Source of the DNA: Minwuiaceae bacterium
GTDB lineage: Bacteria; Pseudomonadota; Alphaproteobacteria; Minwuiales; Minwuiaceae
NCBI GenBank assembly: GCA_028278525.1
Contig: JANQEE010000039.1
Span: 144,157-208,156, forward strand
Length of the DNA stretch: 64,000 nucleotides
Reading direction: 5' to 3'
The notes below the pieces were generated by a model. The model did not search any database. It worked only from the letters and a program-made list of their open reading frames with translations, and was not told where the DNA came from. Numbering within the stretch: the stretch's first letter is position 1; every line of letters begins with the position of its first letter. Both the position numbers and the translations under genes were made by a program. Positions 9,147 through 18,141 of this stretch are shown here, piece by piece.

Positions 9147-9511
9147 GTCCTGGATCTCGTCGGTTATGCTGAGCTAGCTGATTATCGATTCTACGTATAA
9201 AACCTACCTTATAGTTAACAAAATAAAACATTGCCGGTGTGTAGTAGAGATCACACTGATGGCCGGCTGCCCTACACCGCCACGCAGCAGCCGAACGCAT
9301 CGAATTGAGTAAACCACTACAGACTAACAGTCGCTTAGAAGTAGTCAATTAATTCTATACACAAATGGTAATCCTGAAGGGTTCTCGTGGCTTTGTTTTC
9401 ATTATACTCTGATGCGGGGGCTTAACTCTTAGCATTAGTTGGGTCAATTGCGTTCAATTGAAAGTTGTGGTCAATCGCCCGGCGTTAAGAGGTGTGTTTT
9501 GGGGATCAGGG
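9147..9511. promoter_or_regulatory. AT-rich divergent regulatory region between kinase and cqsA
   Basis: This 365-bp gene-free spacer is markedly richer in A and T than its surroundings (notably 9180-9235 and 9340-9465). TCAAT-type repeats occur at 9345 (TCAATTA), 9444 and 9454 (TCAATTG twice, ten bases apart, one helical turn) and 9471 (TCAATCG). A TATACT at 9403-9408 is a fair -10 for the synthase, but no convincing -35 is present. It likely holds both promoters and a regulator site. Confidence 0.5.
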
Positions 9512-10738
9512 ATGGCCACCGGCAAGGAAGCGACAACAGGACGGCATGCAGACAAGTATCTAACCGAGGAAATGCCGCGCCTGTATGCGCGGATGGATCG
9601 GTATTTCGCCGAATACGGCAAAGGGCACGTCACATTCGGCAAGGCACCCGGACCGAATGACGTACACATGGCGACCAACGACTATCTGTCGTTGGCCCAG
9701 GACGAACGGATTATCGACAGTCAGATTAGGGCTTTGCAGGATGACAAGTCCGACATCTACATGTCCGGTGTGTATGTCCAATATCTCGACATTCAGCGGG
9801 ATTTCGAACGAAAAATGGCCGCCTACCTCGACAGTGGCGACGCGGTGCTGTGCCAGTCGGGTTTCGCCGCCAACGAAGGGCTCATCCAGGCAATTGCCGA
9901 CCCCGAAACCCCGGTTTATCTGGACCTCTATGCGCATGCGTCCCTGTGGCAGGGCGCACTGGTCGCTCGGGCGCCGGCCCATGCGTTTCGGCATAACAAC
10001 GCGGGTCACCTGCGGAAGCTGATCGCACGGCACGGCCCCGGCGTGGTTGCCGTGGACGCGGTCTACAGCACGACCGGCGAATTGTGCAAACTGCTCGACA
10101 TACTGGAGGTTTGTGAAGAAACCGGGTGCCTGCTGGTGGTGGACGAGTCCCACACCGTCGGCGTCCTGGGCGACGACGGGGCCGGATTGGTCAAGAGCCT
10201 CGGTCTCTGCGACAGGGTACCGTTCCGCGTCCTGAGCCTGTCGAAAGCGTTCGTCGGGCGCGCCGGCGTGATTGCCGCGCAGCCGAACTTCACTGAATAT
10301 TTCCGTTACACCTCGTGGCCGGCGATTTTCAGTTCGGCGGTGATGCCGTGGGAAATCGCGCGGTTTTCCAAGACTCTCGACATCATCCAACAGGAGGGAT
10401 GGCGCCGGGAGCGGCTTTGGCAGGCATCGGCGTTCCTCCGTGACGGGCTCGAGGATGCCGGCTACAACCTGGGCGGCAGCGAAACCCAGATCATTTCCCT
10501 GGTCGCCGGGCCGGAGCGCAATACGGCGGCACTGCGCGACGCGCTGGAAGAACGCGGCGTATTCGGCGCCGTGTTTTGCGCGCCGGCGACAGCGAAGAAC
10601 AAATCGCTGGTCCGGCTCTGCGTCAATCAGGGACTAAGCCAGGACAATCTGGAGCAGGTGCTGGATGTCTGCCGGGAGATCCGCGGCGTTCTGGATATCG
10701 CCAAATGGCCGGCCGGCAAGCGGCGAGCCGCAGGTTAG
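9512..10738 (+). CDS. cqsA: CqsA-family alpha-hydroxyketone autoinducer synthase (PLP-dependent)
   Basis: 408 residues from ATG 9512, close to the roughly 390 of Vibrio CqsA; the frame is open to a TTG at 9458 but GGGGATCAGGG just before 9512 decides the start. It belongs to the alpha-oxoamine synthases. Features recalled from CqsA are shared almost in register: LCQSGFAANEGLIQAI, YLDLYAHASLWQGA, RHNNAGHLRKLIARHGPG, VDAVYSTTGE, VVDESHTVG, and SLSKAFVGRAG with the PLP lysine K245. The C-terminus carries ERNTAALRDALEERGVFG and FCAPATAKNKSLVRL, again CqsA-like rather than BioF- or Kbl-like. CqsA condenses an acyl-CoA with an amino-acid-derived substrate to make the signal precursor. No bio genes are nearby, which supports signalling over biotin synthesis. 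Confidence 0.9.
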   Translation: MATGKEATTGRHADKYLTEEMPRLYARMDRYFAEYGKGHVTFGKAPGPNDVHMATNDYLSLAQDERIIDSQIRALQDDKSDIYMSGVYVQYLDIQRDFERKMAAYLDSGDAVLCQSGFAANEGLIQAIADPETPVYLDLYAHASLWQGALVARAPAHAFRHNNAGHLRKLIARHGPGVVAVDAVYSTTGELCKLLDILEVCEETGCLLVVDESHTVGVLGDDGAGLVKSLGLCDRVPFRVLSLSKAFVGRAGVIAAQPNFTEYFRYTSWPAIFSSAVMPWEIARFSKTLDIIQQEGWRRERLWQASAFLRDGLEDAGYNLGGSETQIISLVAGPERNTAALRDALEERGVFGAVFCAPATAKNKSLVRLCVNQGLSQDNLEQVLDVCREIRGVLDIAKWPAGKRRAAG

Positions 10739-10740
10739 AA

Positions 10741-10797
10741 GGTCTGGCGGGCAGGCTCCGCTGTCACGCGGGGCCGCGCCCGAAAATCCGTCAGACC
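10741..10797. terminator. Inverted repeat between convergent cqsA and SMP-30 genes
   Basis: GGTCTGGCGG (10741-10750) pairs with CCGTCAGACC (10788-10797) over ten positions with one G-T wobble, spanning the short gap after the cqsA stop and running into the last codons of the convergent gene. It could act as a shared terminator; the 37-base loop is GC-rich and there is no T-run. Confidence 0.35.
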
Positions 10798-11768
10798 ACG
10801 CCCCAGTGGGCGGGCTCTACACCGCGCACCGGACTTTCGAACCTGGCGATCCGGTCGCCGAGCAGACAACCCAGGTAACAGGTGCGCCGGTCCGTGCCGC
10901 CGAACGCGAGGCTCGAGATATTGCGCAGCTTGACGCTGGCAATCTTGTCCAGATGCGGCCGGCCCATTTCACCGGCCTGGAATGCCGCTTCCGCCGCGGC
11001 CACATGCTCCGGGTCGCTGTCCGATACGATGATCTGCTGGCTGCCGTCCGGCGCGACGCGAATGACCTGATTGGCGACCACCGCGGTTACCCAGACGGCG
11101 CCCTCCTCGTCGAAGACCATCCCGTCGGGAAACGCGCCGCCGCCGAATTCAGTCACTGTTTCGCGCGGACCTAGGCTCCCGTCCTCGGACAACGGGAACC
11201 GACTGAGCCGGCGGGCGAACGTTTCGTTGCAATAAAGCCATTCGCCCGAGGGATGGACCTGGCATTCGTTGGTGTAGCCGATGCCGTCGGCCACGATCCG
11301 CGCCCCACCCCCGTCGGCCAGCACGATGAAGCCGTCGGCCACGTCGGCGCGGTAGGCCCGCGCGCGAGGTTCCAAACGCGTGCTGACCGTGACCCAGACG
11401 CGCCCCCGGTGGTCGGCCATCGCGAAGTTGGTTGGCGGCAACGCGGTTCCATCGACCTCCGTCAAGTACGGCGACAGCGTCCCGTCCCGGGCCAGGCGAA
11501 ACACCCCGCCCGTATCGCCGAGATGCGCCAACAGGAAAGAGCCGTCGCCCAGCAGAGCGATCCCGTTTGGACGCACTTGAAAACCGTCGTCCGATTTCGC
11601 CTCATAGAGCGTCTGCGTGCCGTCGGCGGCGATCTTCATCACGCCGCCAGCGCCGCTCCAATCGCTGCAATACAGGCTGCCGTCGGCGGTCGCCAACACG
11701 CATTCGGGCCGTGTGAGGCCGGTGCCGATGAAATCGATCCGATCCAGATCGACCGTAAAGTCCGCCAT
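10791..11768 (-). CDS. SMP-30/gluconolactonase-type beta-propeller protein
   Basis: 325 residues with the repeated propeller strands of the SMP-30/gluconolaconase/LRE family: RPECVLATADGSLYCSD at the N-terminus, PNGIALLGDGSFLLAH, GYTNECQVHPSGEWLYCNET and FPDGMVFDEEGAVWVTAV. The E near residue 22 and the N and D residues in TNEC and FPDGM are the usual metal ligands. It probably hydrolyses a lactone or a similar ester. No signal peptide is apparent. It stands alone between convergent cqsA and the porin gene. A link to hydroxyketone signalling is not supported by anything beyond proximity. Confidence 0.85.
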   Translation of the reverse strand: MADFTVDLDRIDFIGTGLTRPECVLATADGSLYCSDWSGAGGVMKIAADGTQTLYEAKSDDGFQVRPNGIALLGDGSFLLAHLGDTGGVFRLARDGTLSPYLTEVDGTALPPTNFAMADHRGRVWVTVSTRLEPRARAYRADVADGFIVLADGGGARIVADGIGYTNECQVHPSGEWLYCNETFARRLSRFPLSEDGSLGPRETVTEFGGGAFPDGMVFDEEGAVWVTAVVANQVIRVAPDGSQQIIVSDSDPEHVAAAEAAFQAGEMGRPHLDKIASVKLRNISSLAFGGTDRRTCYLGCLLGDRIARFESPVRGVEPAHWGVV

Positions 11769-11916
11769 CTGCTTCCCTCCCCGGACGCCGATCGCATCGG
11801 CTTGTTCTCAGGCGGCGGAGTTTGCCCGCTCGGACAGACGAAGGAAAGCCCAGAGCCTATCGGACGGCGGTAGACACTGTGGAAGTCGGTTGTCGGAAAA
11901 GAACGGTGGTTAAGGA

Positions 11917-13017
11917 TCAGAACTTGAGTTTGCTGCCGAGGACCACGCCGAAGGCGCTGGTTTCGTCCATTTCCTCTTCGCTCAGATCGCTGTAGTCCCA
12001 CCATTGAAGCGCGCCGCCCAGCATGAAGCCGGCGCCGACGTCGTAGACGAAAGCCAGTTCCGCCTGCTCAAGCTGATCTTCTTCCAGGCCCTCGGAATCG
12101 GCCAAAAGGGCTCGGGCGTAACCAAGACTCACGCCCCAGGGGCCGGTCTCGTAAGCCACGCCGACGTTCCAGTCTTCGCGGCCCAGCACGCGGTCGACGC
12201 CCTGGTGGTCCTGGCCGTAGCCGGCGCCGACCGAAAAGCCCCGATAGCTGAGCGCGCCGCCGATATCCCACTGATCCTTTGCCAGGGCCGGATCGTCGTC
12301 GCGGTCGATCCGAAGGTGGGAACGGGCGTAACCGGCGAATACCGAAAAACCCACATCGCTCAGTTCGCCGCCGTAGCTGACCGCCATCTCGACCGCGTCG
12401 GAACGGTCGTCTTCCGGCGTGGCCAAATCCAGTTCCTCGACCGATTTGGCGCAAGAGCCTTGTTTCTTGTCGCAGTCTTCCGGCGTGAACGAGAGACCGA
12501 CCTGGAAGCCCGCGACCTGCGGCGAGTAGTAGACGATTTTTTCCCTGTCGCCGGTCAGCGCCGTCGTCGTCACACTGACTTCGATGGGCGTGTCGGTCTG
12601 CTCGGCGACCTGCACCTGCGGTGCATGACCGGACCGTCCCGGCAACACGCTGGGCGCACCGACAGTGAAGGCATCGATCGGCCGGGAGTCGTTGCCGAGG
12701 CGGATCTGGCCCCAACCGCCTTCGAAGAAAACGTAGGTGTCCTGGACTTTGGCGTCCGGACCGCCGGATTCGAGCCGGCCATCCAGGCCAACGCTCAGCC
12801 AATCGGTAAGCGCGATCTTTCCGGAGAAACGCCGGTCTTCGCTGAGCCCGAGCGGGGCGAACGCATCGCGCGGCCGATCCGCCGCGGTACTGACCATGAA
12901 ATTGCGGAATTCGCCGCCCAGGCGCGATTGATGGATGCCGTCGCCTGCTATCGCAGGCGTTCCAGCCAAGACGGTCGCCGTCAACAACACCGTCGATCCG
13001 TAAATGCTACGTCTCAT
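11917..13017 (-). CDS. Gram-negative porin
   Basis: 366 residues from ATG 13017. The N-terminus MRRSIYGSTVLLTATVLAG followed by TPAIA is a signal peptide with cleavage near residue 25. The mature part has alternating hydrophobic beta-strand patterns with GLDGRLESGG, GGWGQIRLGNDSRPIDAF (the typical loop after strand 3 in alphaproteobacterial porins), and ends in a C-terminal phenylalanine (GSKLKF), which is the outer-membrane assembly signal. One pair of cysteines (CDKKQGSC) sits in a loop. It should form a trimeric diffusion pore. The gene is divergent from the yhiI-rbbA-yhhJ operon. Confidence 0.9.
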   Translation of the reverse strand: MRRSIYGSTVLLTATVLAGTPAIAGDGIHQSRLGGEFRNFMVSTAADRPRDAFAPLGLSEDRRFSGKIALTDWLSVGLDGRLESGGPDAKVQDTYVFFEGGWGQIRLGNDSRPIDAFTVGAPSVLPGRSGHAPQVQVAEQTDTPIEVSVTTTALTGDREKIVYYSPQVAGFQVGLSFTPEDCDKKQGSCAKSVEELDLATPEDDRSDAVEMAVSYGGELSDVGFSVFAGYARSHLRIDRDDDPALAKDQWDIGGALSYRGFSVGAGYGQDHQGVDRVLGREDWNVGVAYETGPWGVSLGYARALLADSEGLEEDQLEQAELAFVYDVGAGFMLGGALQWWDYSDLSEEEMDETSAFGVVLGSKLKF

Positions 13018-13102
13018 CGACGAGCTCTTTCCCGGAACTGGGTCCATCCAATCGCACGCGGTCTCGCGGCGGTTTACCTAAAATGCGATGAAAAGTTTAA
13101 TA

Positions 13103-13116
13103 AAGCGTTAACGCTT
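13103..13116. promoter_or_regulatory. 14-bp perfect palindrome upstream of the porin gene
   Basis: AAGCGTTAACGCTT is a perfect palindrome 86 bp before the porin ATG, in an AT-rich stretch likely to hold its promoter. The right half with its flank, AACGCTTCCG, recurs at 13201-13210. It has the form of a dimeric repressor or activator site. Confidence 0.5.
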
Positions 13117-13241
13117 CCGCGTTCCGTCGAGGGTCCGTTCCTAAGCCTCGAACGATAAGCCTTGGCATTGCTCGTCAATAGCTTATGAAACATCCGGCAA
13201 AACGCTTCCGTCATGCCGTCGTCCGAATGTGAATCGCCCGC

Positions 13242-13255
13242 TTGATCTAAATCAT
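13242..13255 (+). promoter_or_regulatory. Near-consensus FNR/FixK box
   Basis: TTGATCTAAATCAT matches the FNR/FixK consensus TTGAT-N4-ATCAA at nine of ten positions. It lies 38 bp before the start of the membrane-fusion protein gene, a position where an activator or a repressor would act. If real, the export operon responds to oxygen limitation. Confidence 0.5.
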
Positions 13256-13292
13256 ACCGCAGGCAAGCTTGGCTGATAGGAGATTGCCGCAT

Positions 13293-14255
13293 ATGCAATC
13301 CAAGCTTCGAGTAGCGCTGGCATTGACCCTGGCCACGGCCGTGATCGTGGTCGGCGGCGGCGCCTTTTGGTGGCAGGCGCATAGAGACCGGCTTCCACCC
13401 GGGATAGCCAGCGGCAACGGCCGACTGGAAGCCGAAGAAATAGACATCGCCGCCCGCTATGCGGGCCGGGTCGTCACGGTCCTGGCCGATGAAGGCGACA
13501 CCGTCGAAAAGGGCCAGGTCCTGGTGGAGATGGACACCCGGAATCTACGCGCCCAATTGCGGCAGGCCGAGGCCGTGACCCGCCAGGCCGAACAGCAGCA
13601 TCGTGAGGCGCTTGCCGAAGTCGATCAAAGCAAGAGCGAGGCGACGTTCGCGGATCAGGAACTGGGACGGGCCCAGTTCCTCGTCCAAAAGGGGCACGCT
13701 TCCGTGGAACTGCTGGACGAACGGCGCAACGCCGCGGACACGGCGAAAGCAGCGCTGAAGGCGGCCGAGGCCCGCTCGGCGGACGCGAAGCAGTCGATCG
13801 AGGCGGCGGCGGCCGACGCGGAGCGCATCAAGGTGGAGATCGACGAAAGTACGCTGACGGCGCCCAGGGCCGGGCGGGTGCAGTACCGCCTCGCCGAGCC
13901 GGGTGAGGTGTTGCCCGTCGGCGGCAAGGTCCTGACGATTATCGACCTGAGCGATATGTACATGACGCTGTTCCTGCCGTCGCTCGAAGCCGGCAAAGTA
14001 CCGGTCGGCGCGGAGGCGCGCATCCTGCTCGACGCCCTGCCGGACCGTCCGATCCCGGCCAAAGTGTCTTTCGTTGCCGATGAAGCCCAATTCACGCCGA
14101 AGGAAGTCGAAACGACAAGCGAACGCCAGAAGCTGGTGTTTCGCGTCAAACTGTGGGTGACCAACGGCGACGACCCTGTGTTGAAACCCGGCATGCCCGG
14201 CATTGCCTATCTGCGTTATGACGAGGCCACGCCATGGCCGGACGGAATTCGATAA
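13293..14255 (+). CDS. yhiI: HlyD-family membrane fusion protein (YhiI-like)
   Basis: 320 residues from ATG 13293, preceded by ATAGGAGA. One N-terminal membrane anchor (about residues 6-25) is followed by a lipoyl-like half (EEIDIAARYAGRVVTVLADEGDTVEKGQVLVEMD), a long coiled-coil hairpin (about 75-185), and the second half ESTLTAPRAGRVQYRLAEPGEVLPVGG. It links the inner-membrane ABC transporter to an outer-membrane channel. It overlaps the following rbbA-like gene by 22 bases, and the gene order matches the E. coli yhiI-rbbA-yhhJ operon. Confidence 0.92.
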   Translation: MQSKLRVALALTLATAVIVVGGGAFWWQAHRDRLPPGIASGNGRLEAEEIDIAARYAGRVVTVLADEGDTVEKGQVLVEMDTRNLRAQLRQAEAVTRQAEQQHREALAEVDQSKSEATFADQELGRAQFLVQKGHASVELLDERRNAADTAKAALKAAEARSADAKQSIEAAAADAERIKVEIDESTLTAPRAGRVQYRLAEPGEVLPVGGKVLTIIDLSDMYMTLFLPSLEAGKVPVGAEARILLDALPDRPIPAKVSFVADEAQFTPKEVETTSERQKLVFRVKLWVTNGDDPVLKPGMPGIAYLRYDEATPWPDGIR

Positions 14256-17011
14256 CGCCCCAACAGTCGACCGCAGGGACGGCCGCGGCCCGCCTGACCG
14301 ACGTCGATCACCGCTACGGCGACGTTGTCGCCCTGGACAGCGTTACCGTCGACATTCCCGCTGGACAGACCGTCGGCCTGATCGGCCCGGACGGCGTCGG
14401 CAAGTCGACCTTGCTGGGGCTGATCGCCGGCGCCCGGAAAATCCAGTCGGGCAAGGTGGAAGCGCTGGGCGGCGACATGGCCGACAAATCCCACCGCACA
14501 AGGGCCTGCGCCGACATCGCCTATATGGCCCAGGGGCTGGGCACAAACCTCTATCCCGACCTCTCGGTGTTCGAAAACATCGACTTCTTCGGCCGCCTGT
14601 TCGGATTGACGCGGGCGGAGCGGCAGAGTCGGACCGCCGCGTTGCTCGCCGCGACCGGCCTGTCGCCGTTCGCCGATCGCCGGGCGGCGAACCTTTCAGG
14701 CGGCATGAAGCAGAAGCTCGGCCTTTGCTGCGCCCTGATCCACGAGCCTGCATTGCTGATCCTGGATGAGCCGACGACCGGGATCGATCCGCTCTCCCGG
14801 CGCCAGTTCTGGCAGCTTGTGGACACGATGCGCGCCCGCCGTCCCGGCATGAGCGTGATCGTCGCCACCGCCTACATGGACGAGGCCGAGGGTTTCGACT
14901 GGCTGGCCGCCATCCACGCCGGCCGCATTTTGGCGACGGGTTCCCCGCAGGATCTAAAGGCGCAGACCGGTCGGGACAGTCTGGAGGACGCGTTCGTCGA
15001 CCTGCTGCCTCGGGTGTCGCGCCCCTCTGGTGTAGCGCTGGCCGCGCCGGCCCCCACCGCCAGCACGGGCTCGACAGCCATCGAGGCGCACGGCCTGACC
15101 CGCCGGTTCGGCGACTTCACTGCCGTCGACGACGTCAGTTTCCGGATTCGGCAGGGCGAGATTTTCGGCTTTCTCGGTTCCAACGGCTGCGGCAAGACTA
15201 CCACCATGAAAATGCTGACCGGCCTGCTGCCGGCAACCGAGGGCCGCGCAGAAATCTTCGGCCATCCCGTCGACCCGCGCGACCTCGAAACCCGCAAGCG
15301 CGTAGGTTTCATGTCGCAGGCCTTTTCTCTCTACGGGGAACTGACCGTGCTCCAGAACCTGGAGCTGCACGCCCGGCTGTTTCATTTGCCGAAGCAGTTG
15401 ATCGCAGACCGGGTGGAAACGATGATTGCCCGCTTCGACCTTGCCGACTATCGGGCTCAGCGCGCACAGAAACTGCCTCTTGGCATCAGGCAGCGGCTGT
15501 CGCTTGCGGTCGCCGTCATCCACGAACCGGAACTGCTGATACTGGACGAACCGACATCCGGCGTGGACCCAGTCGCCCGGGACCGGTTCTGGGACCTTTT
15601 GCTGCGCCTGTCCCGCCAGGACGGCGTTACGATCTTCATATCGACCCACTTCATGAACGAGGCCGAGCGCTGCGACCGCATATCGCTAATGCATGCGGGC
15701 CGGGTTCTGGCGCGGGGCGAGCCGGGCGAACTCGTCGAGCGGCGCGGTACCCGCAACCTGGAAGACGCGTTCATCGCGTACCTGGAGGAAGCCGCCGAAG
15801 AGGCCACGCAGCCTGTGATACCGGCGGAAACCGAATCCTCGTCCATCAGCCCGCGGCGCAACGCAACCCAGCCGTCCCGCAGTCCCGCCTTTAGCCTTGG
15901 TGCGGCGTGGGCCTATGCCAGGCGCGAGACCATGGAACTGATCCGCGATCCGATCCGCCAGGCCTTCGCCCTGCTCGGGCCAATTCTATTGATGGCCGTG
16001 CTTGGATACGGGGTGTCGTTCGACGTTGAAGACATCGCTTACGCGGCGCTTGACCGGGACCGGACAGCGGAGAGCCGCGCCTACCTGGATAAATTCGTCG
16101 GCTCCCGTTACTTCAAGGAAGAGCCGCCGATCCGGGACTATGTCGATATGGAGAGGCGGCTGGCTGAGGGTTCCTTGCGCGTTGCCATCGAGGTGCCGCC
16201 CAACTTCGGCGCCGATGTGAAGAGCGGCCGCAGCCCGGAAATCGGCATCTGGCTGGATGGCGCGATGCCGTTCCAGGCGGAAACCAGCCGCGGCTATGTC
16301 AAGGGCTTGCATCAAACCTACCTGGATAGCCTCGCTGAAGCCCAGGGCACGCCGATACGCGAATCGCCGGTCAGAATCGAAAGCCGGTACCGCTACAACC
16401 AGGACTTCCAAAGCGTGGTCGGCATGGTGCCCGGCATCGTCATGCTGTTGCTGGTGCTGATACCGGCGATGATGACTGCGGTCGGCGTCGTGCGCGAGAA
16501 GGAAATGGGGTCGATCAGCAACCTGTACGCCACCCCGGTTACGGGTCTCGAGTTCCTGGTCGGCAAACAGCTGCCCTATGTGGCGCTGGCTATGGTCAAT
16601 TTCGCCAGCCTCGTTCTGCTCGCGGATTTCCTTTTCGGTGTCTCCGTCAACGGCAGCATTCCCGCCCTGATAGTCGGGGCCCTGACGTACGTTACGGCGT
16701 CGACAGGCATCGGCCTCCTCTTCTCCACCTTCGTCGGCACGCAGATCGCCGCGATTTTCGGCACGGCGATCGTCACCACGGTGCCGGCGCTGCAGTTCTC
16801 CGGACTGCTCGGTCCCGTCTCCACGCTGTCCGGCGGCGCCAAGGTGATCAGCCTGGTGTTTCCCAGCAGCTATTTTCAGCAGATCAGCCTGGGCGCCTTT
16901 GCCAAGGACCTGGGTTTTGTGGACCTGTATCAGAGCCACCTCGTACTGGCCGGGTTCGCAATCCTTTTCCTGGCGGCTGCTTGGTCGCTGCTCAAGACGC
17001 AGGAGGACTGA
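14234..17011 (+). CDS. rbbA: ABC transporter with two ATPase domains and ABC-2 permease (RbbA/YhiH-like)
   Basis: 925 residues, close to E. coli RbbA. ATPase domain 1 has Walker A GPDGVGKST at about 51-59, signature LSGGMKQK and Walker B LLILDEPTTG. ATPase domain 2 starts near 280 with GSNGCGKTT, signature LPLGIRQR (degenerate, as is usual in this family) and LLILDEPTSGVDP. From about 555 an ABC-2-type permease follows, with one early transmembrane helix, a soluble domain, and about five helices after residue 730. In E. coli RbbA is also reported to bind ribosomes; export is the more likely role here given the flanking HlyD and permease genes. Substrate unknown. Confidence 0.92.
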   Translation: MAGRNSITPQQSTAGTAAARLTDVDHRYGDVVALDSVTVDIPAGQTVGLIGPDGVGKSTLLGLIAGARKIQSGKVEALGGDMADKSHRTRACADIAYMAQGLGTNLYPDLSVFENIDFFGRLFGLTRAERQSRTAALLAATGLSPFADRRAANLSGGMKQKLGLCCALIHEPALLILDEPTTGIDPLSRRQFWQLVDTMRARRPGMSVIVATAYMDEAEGFDWLAAIHAGRILATGSPQDLKAQTGRDSLEDAFVDLLPRVSRPSGVALAAPAPTASTGSTAIEAHGLTRRFGDFTAVDDVSFRIRQGEIFGFLGSNGCGKTTTMKMLTGLLPATEGRAEIFGHPVDPRDLETRKRVGFMSQAFSLYGELTVLQNLELHARLFHLPKQLIADRVETMIARFDLADYRAQRAQKLPLGIRQRLSLAVAVIHEPELLILDEPTSGVDPVARDRFWDLLLRLSRQDGVTIFISTHFMNEAERCDRISLMHAGRVLARGEPGELVERRGTRNLEDAFIAYLEEAAEEATQPVIPAETESSSISPRRNATQPSRSPAFSLGAAWAYARRETMELIRDPIRQAFALLGPILLMAVLGYGVSFDVEDIAYAALDRDRTAESRAYLDKFVGSRYFKEEPPIRDYVDMERRLAEGSLRVAIEVPPNFGADVKSGRSPEIGIWLDGAMPFQAETSRGYVKGLHQTYLDSLAEAQGTPIRESPVRIESRYRYNQDFQSVVGMVPGIVMLLLVLIPAMMTAVGVVREKEMGSISNLYATPVTGLEFLVGKQLPYVALAMVNFASLVLLADFLFGVSVNGSIPALIVGALTYVTASTGIGLLFSTFVGTQIAAIFGTAIVTTVPALQFSGLLGPVSTLSGGAKVISLVFPSSYFQQISLGAFAKDLGFVDLYQSHLVLAGFAILFLAAAWSLLKTQED

Positions 17012-17016
17012 GTACA

Positions 17017-18141
17017 GTGCGTCGGCACTTGATCAACATATTCCGCCTCGGGATCAAGGAGCTTTACAGCTTGCGTCGCGATCCGGTGATGGTGTTCCTG
17101 ATCGTTTACGCCTTCAGCTATTCTGTCTACGGCGTCGCGACAGGCGCTGGGATTGAAGTTCGCAACGCCGCGATCGCCGTGGTCGACGAAGACAGGTCGC
17201 AGTTATCCCGCCGTATCACCGATGCATTCCTCCCGCCGTATTTCCGGCCCGCCGCGGAACTGGAAATCGGCGACATCGACGAAGTGCTCGACGAAGGCCG
17301 TCATACGTTCGTGCTCGACATCCCGCCTGATTTTCAGGCCGACGTCGTCGCCGGAAAACGGCCGGCCCTGCAGCTCAACATCGACGCCACGGCCATGAGT
17401 CAGGCCGGTATCGGTGCAGGCTACATCAACACCATCGTGGATCGGGAGGTTGCAACCTTCCTGGCAACCGAAACCGAGGATCCCGCGGCGAAACTCGTCG
17501 TGCGGTCGAAGTTCAACGCCAACCTGGTCTCGGTCTGGTTCGACAGCGTGATGGAAGTAATCAACAACATCACGCTGCTGGCGATCATCCTGACCGGCGC
17601 CGCTCTGATCCGCGAACGGGAACACGGAACGATCGAGCATTTGCTGGTTATGCCGCTCAGGCCGTTCGAGATCATGTCTGCCAAGGTGTGGGCCAACGGC
17701 CTGGTTGTCGTGACCGCGGCAACACTGTCGTTGATCGTCGTCGTGCAGGGCGTTCTCGACGTACGGATCGCCGGTTCAATTGCTTTATTCGTCGCCGGAA
17801 CGACCGTCTATCTGTTCTCCGTAACATCGCTTGGAATCCTTCTCGCGACACTCGCGCGGTCGATGCCGCAGTTCGGATTGCTGGCGATCCTGGTTTTCAT
17901 CGTCATGAATCTTTTATCCGGCGGCCAAACGCCGCTAGATAATATGCCTCACTCAATACAGCTTTTTATGCAGCTTTCTCCTTCTACGCATTTTGTCTCT
18001 TTCGCCCAGGCAGTCCTGTTTCGCGGCGCCGACCTGACCATCGTATGGCCGCCGCTTCTCGCGGTAGCCGGGATAGGTGTAGTGTATTTCGGTGTGGCTC
18101 TCATGCGGTTCCGCCGGGCGATAACGACGATGCGGCTTTAA
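17017..18141 (+). CDS. yhhJ: ABC-2 type permease (YhhJ-like)
   Basis: 374 residues from GTG 17017, with a perfect AGGAGG ten bases upstream that lies inside the end of rbbA. The protein has an N-terminal transmembrane helix (about 20-40), a large soluble domain of about 130 residues, and five helices from about 180 on, with the ABC-2 hallmark REREHGTIEHLLVMPLRPFE. It should pair with the RbbA permease half to form the export channel. Last gene of the operon; no clear terminator hairpin follows. Confidence 0.92.
   Translation: MRRHLINIFRLGIKELYSLRRDPVMVFLIVYAFSYSVYGVATGAGIEVRNAAIAVVDEDRSQLSRRITDAFLPPYFRPAAELEIGDIDEVLDEGRHTFVLDIPPDFQADVVAGKRPALQLNIDATAMSQAGIGAGYINTIVDREVATFLATETEDPAAKLVVRSKFNANLVSVWFDSVMEVINNITLLAIILTGAALIREREHGTIEHLLVMPLRPFEIMSAKVWANGLVVVTAATLSLIVVVQGVLDVRIAGSIALFVAGTTVYLFSVTSLGILLATLARSMPQFGLLAILVFIVMNLLSGGQTPLDNMPHSIQLFMQLSPSTHFVSFAQAVLFRGADLTIVWPPLLAVAGIGVVYFGVALMRFRRAITTMRL

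Noticed and set aside
9458..10738. 8-amino-7-oxononanoate synthase (BioF) or Kbl
   Set aside because: Residue blocks around the acyl pocket and C-terminus match CqsA better, and there are no bio or tdh genes nearby.
12004..13158. 384-codon plus-strand frame over the porin gene
   Set aside because: The porin has signal peptide and C-terminal Phe; the opposite frame has no recognisable domain.
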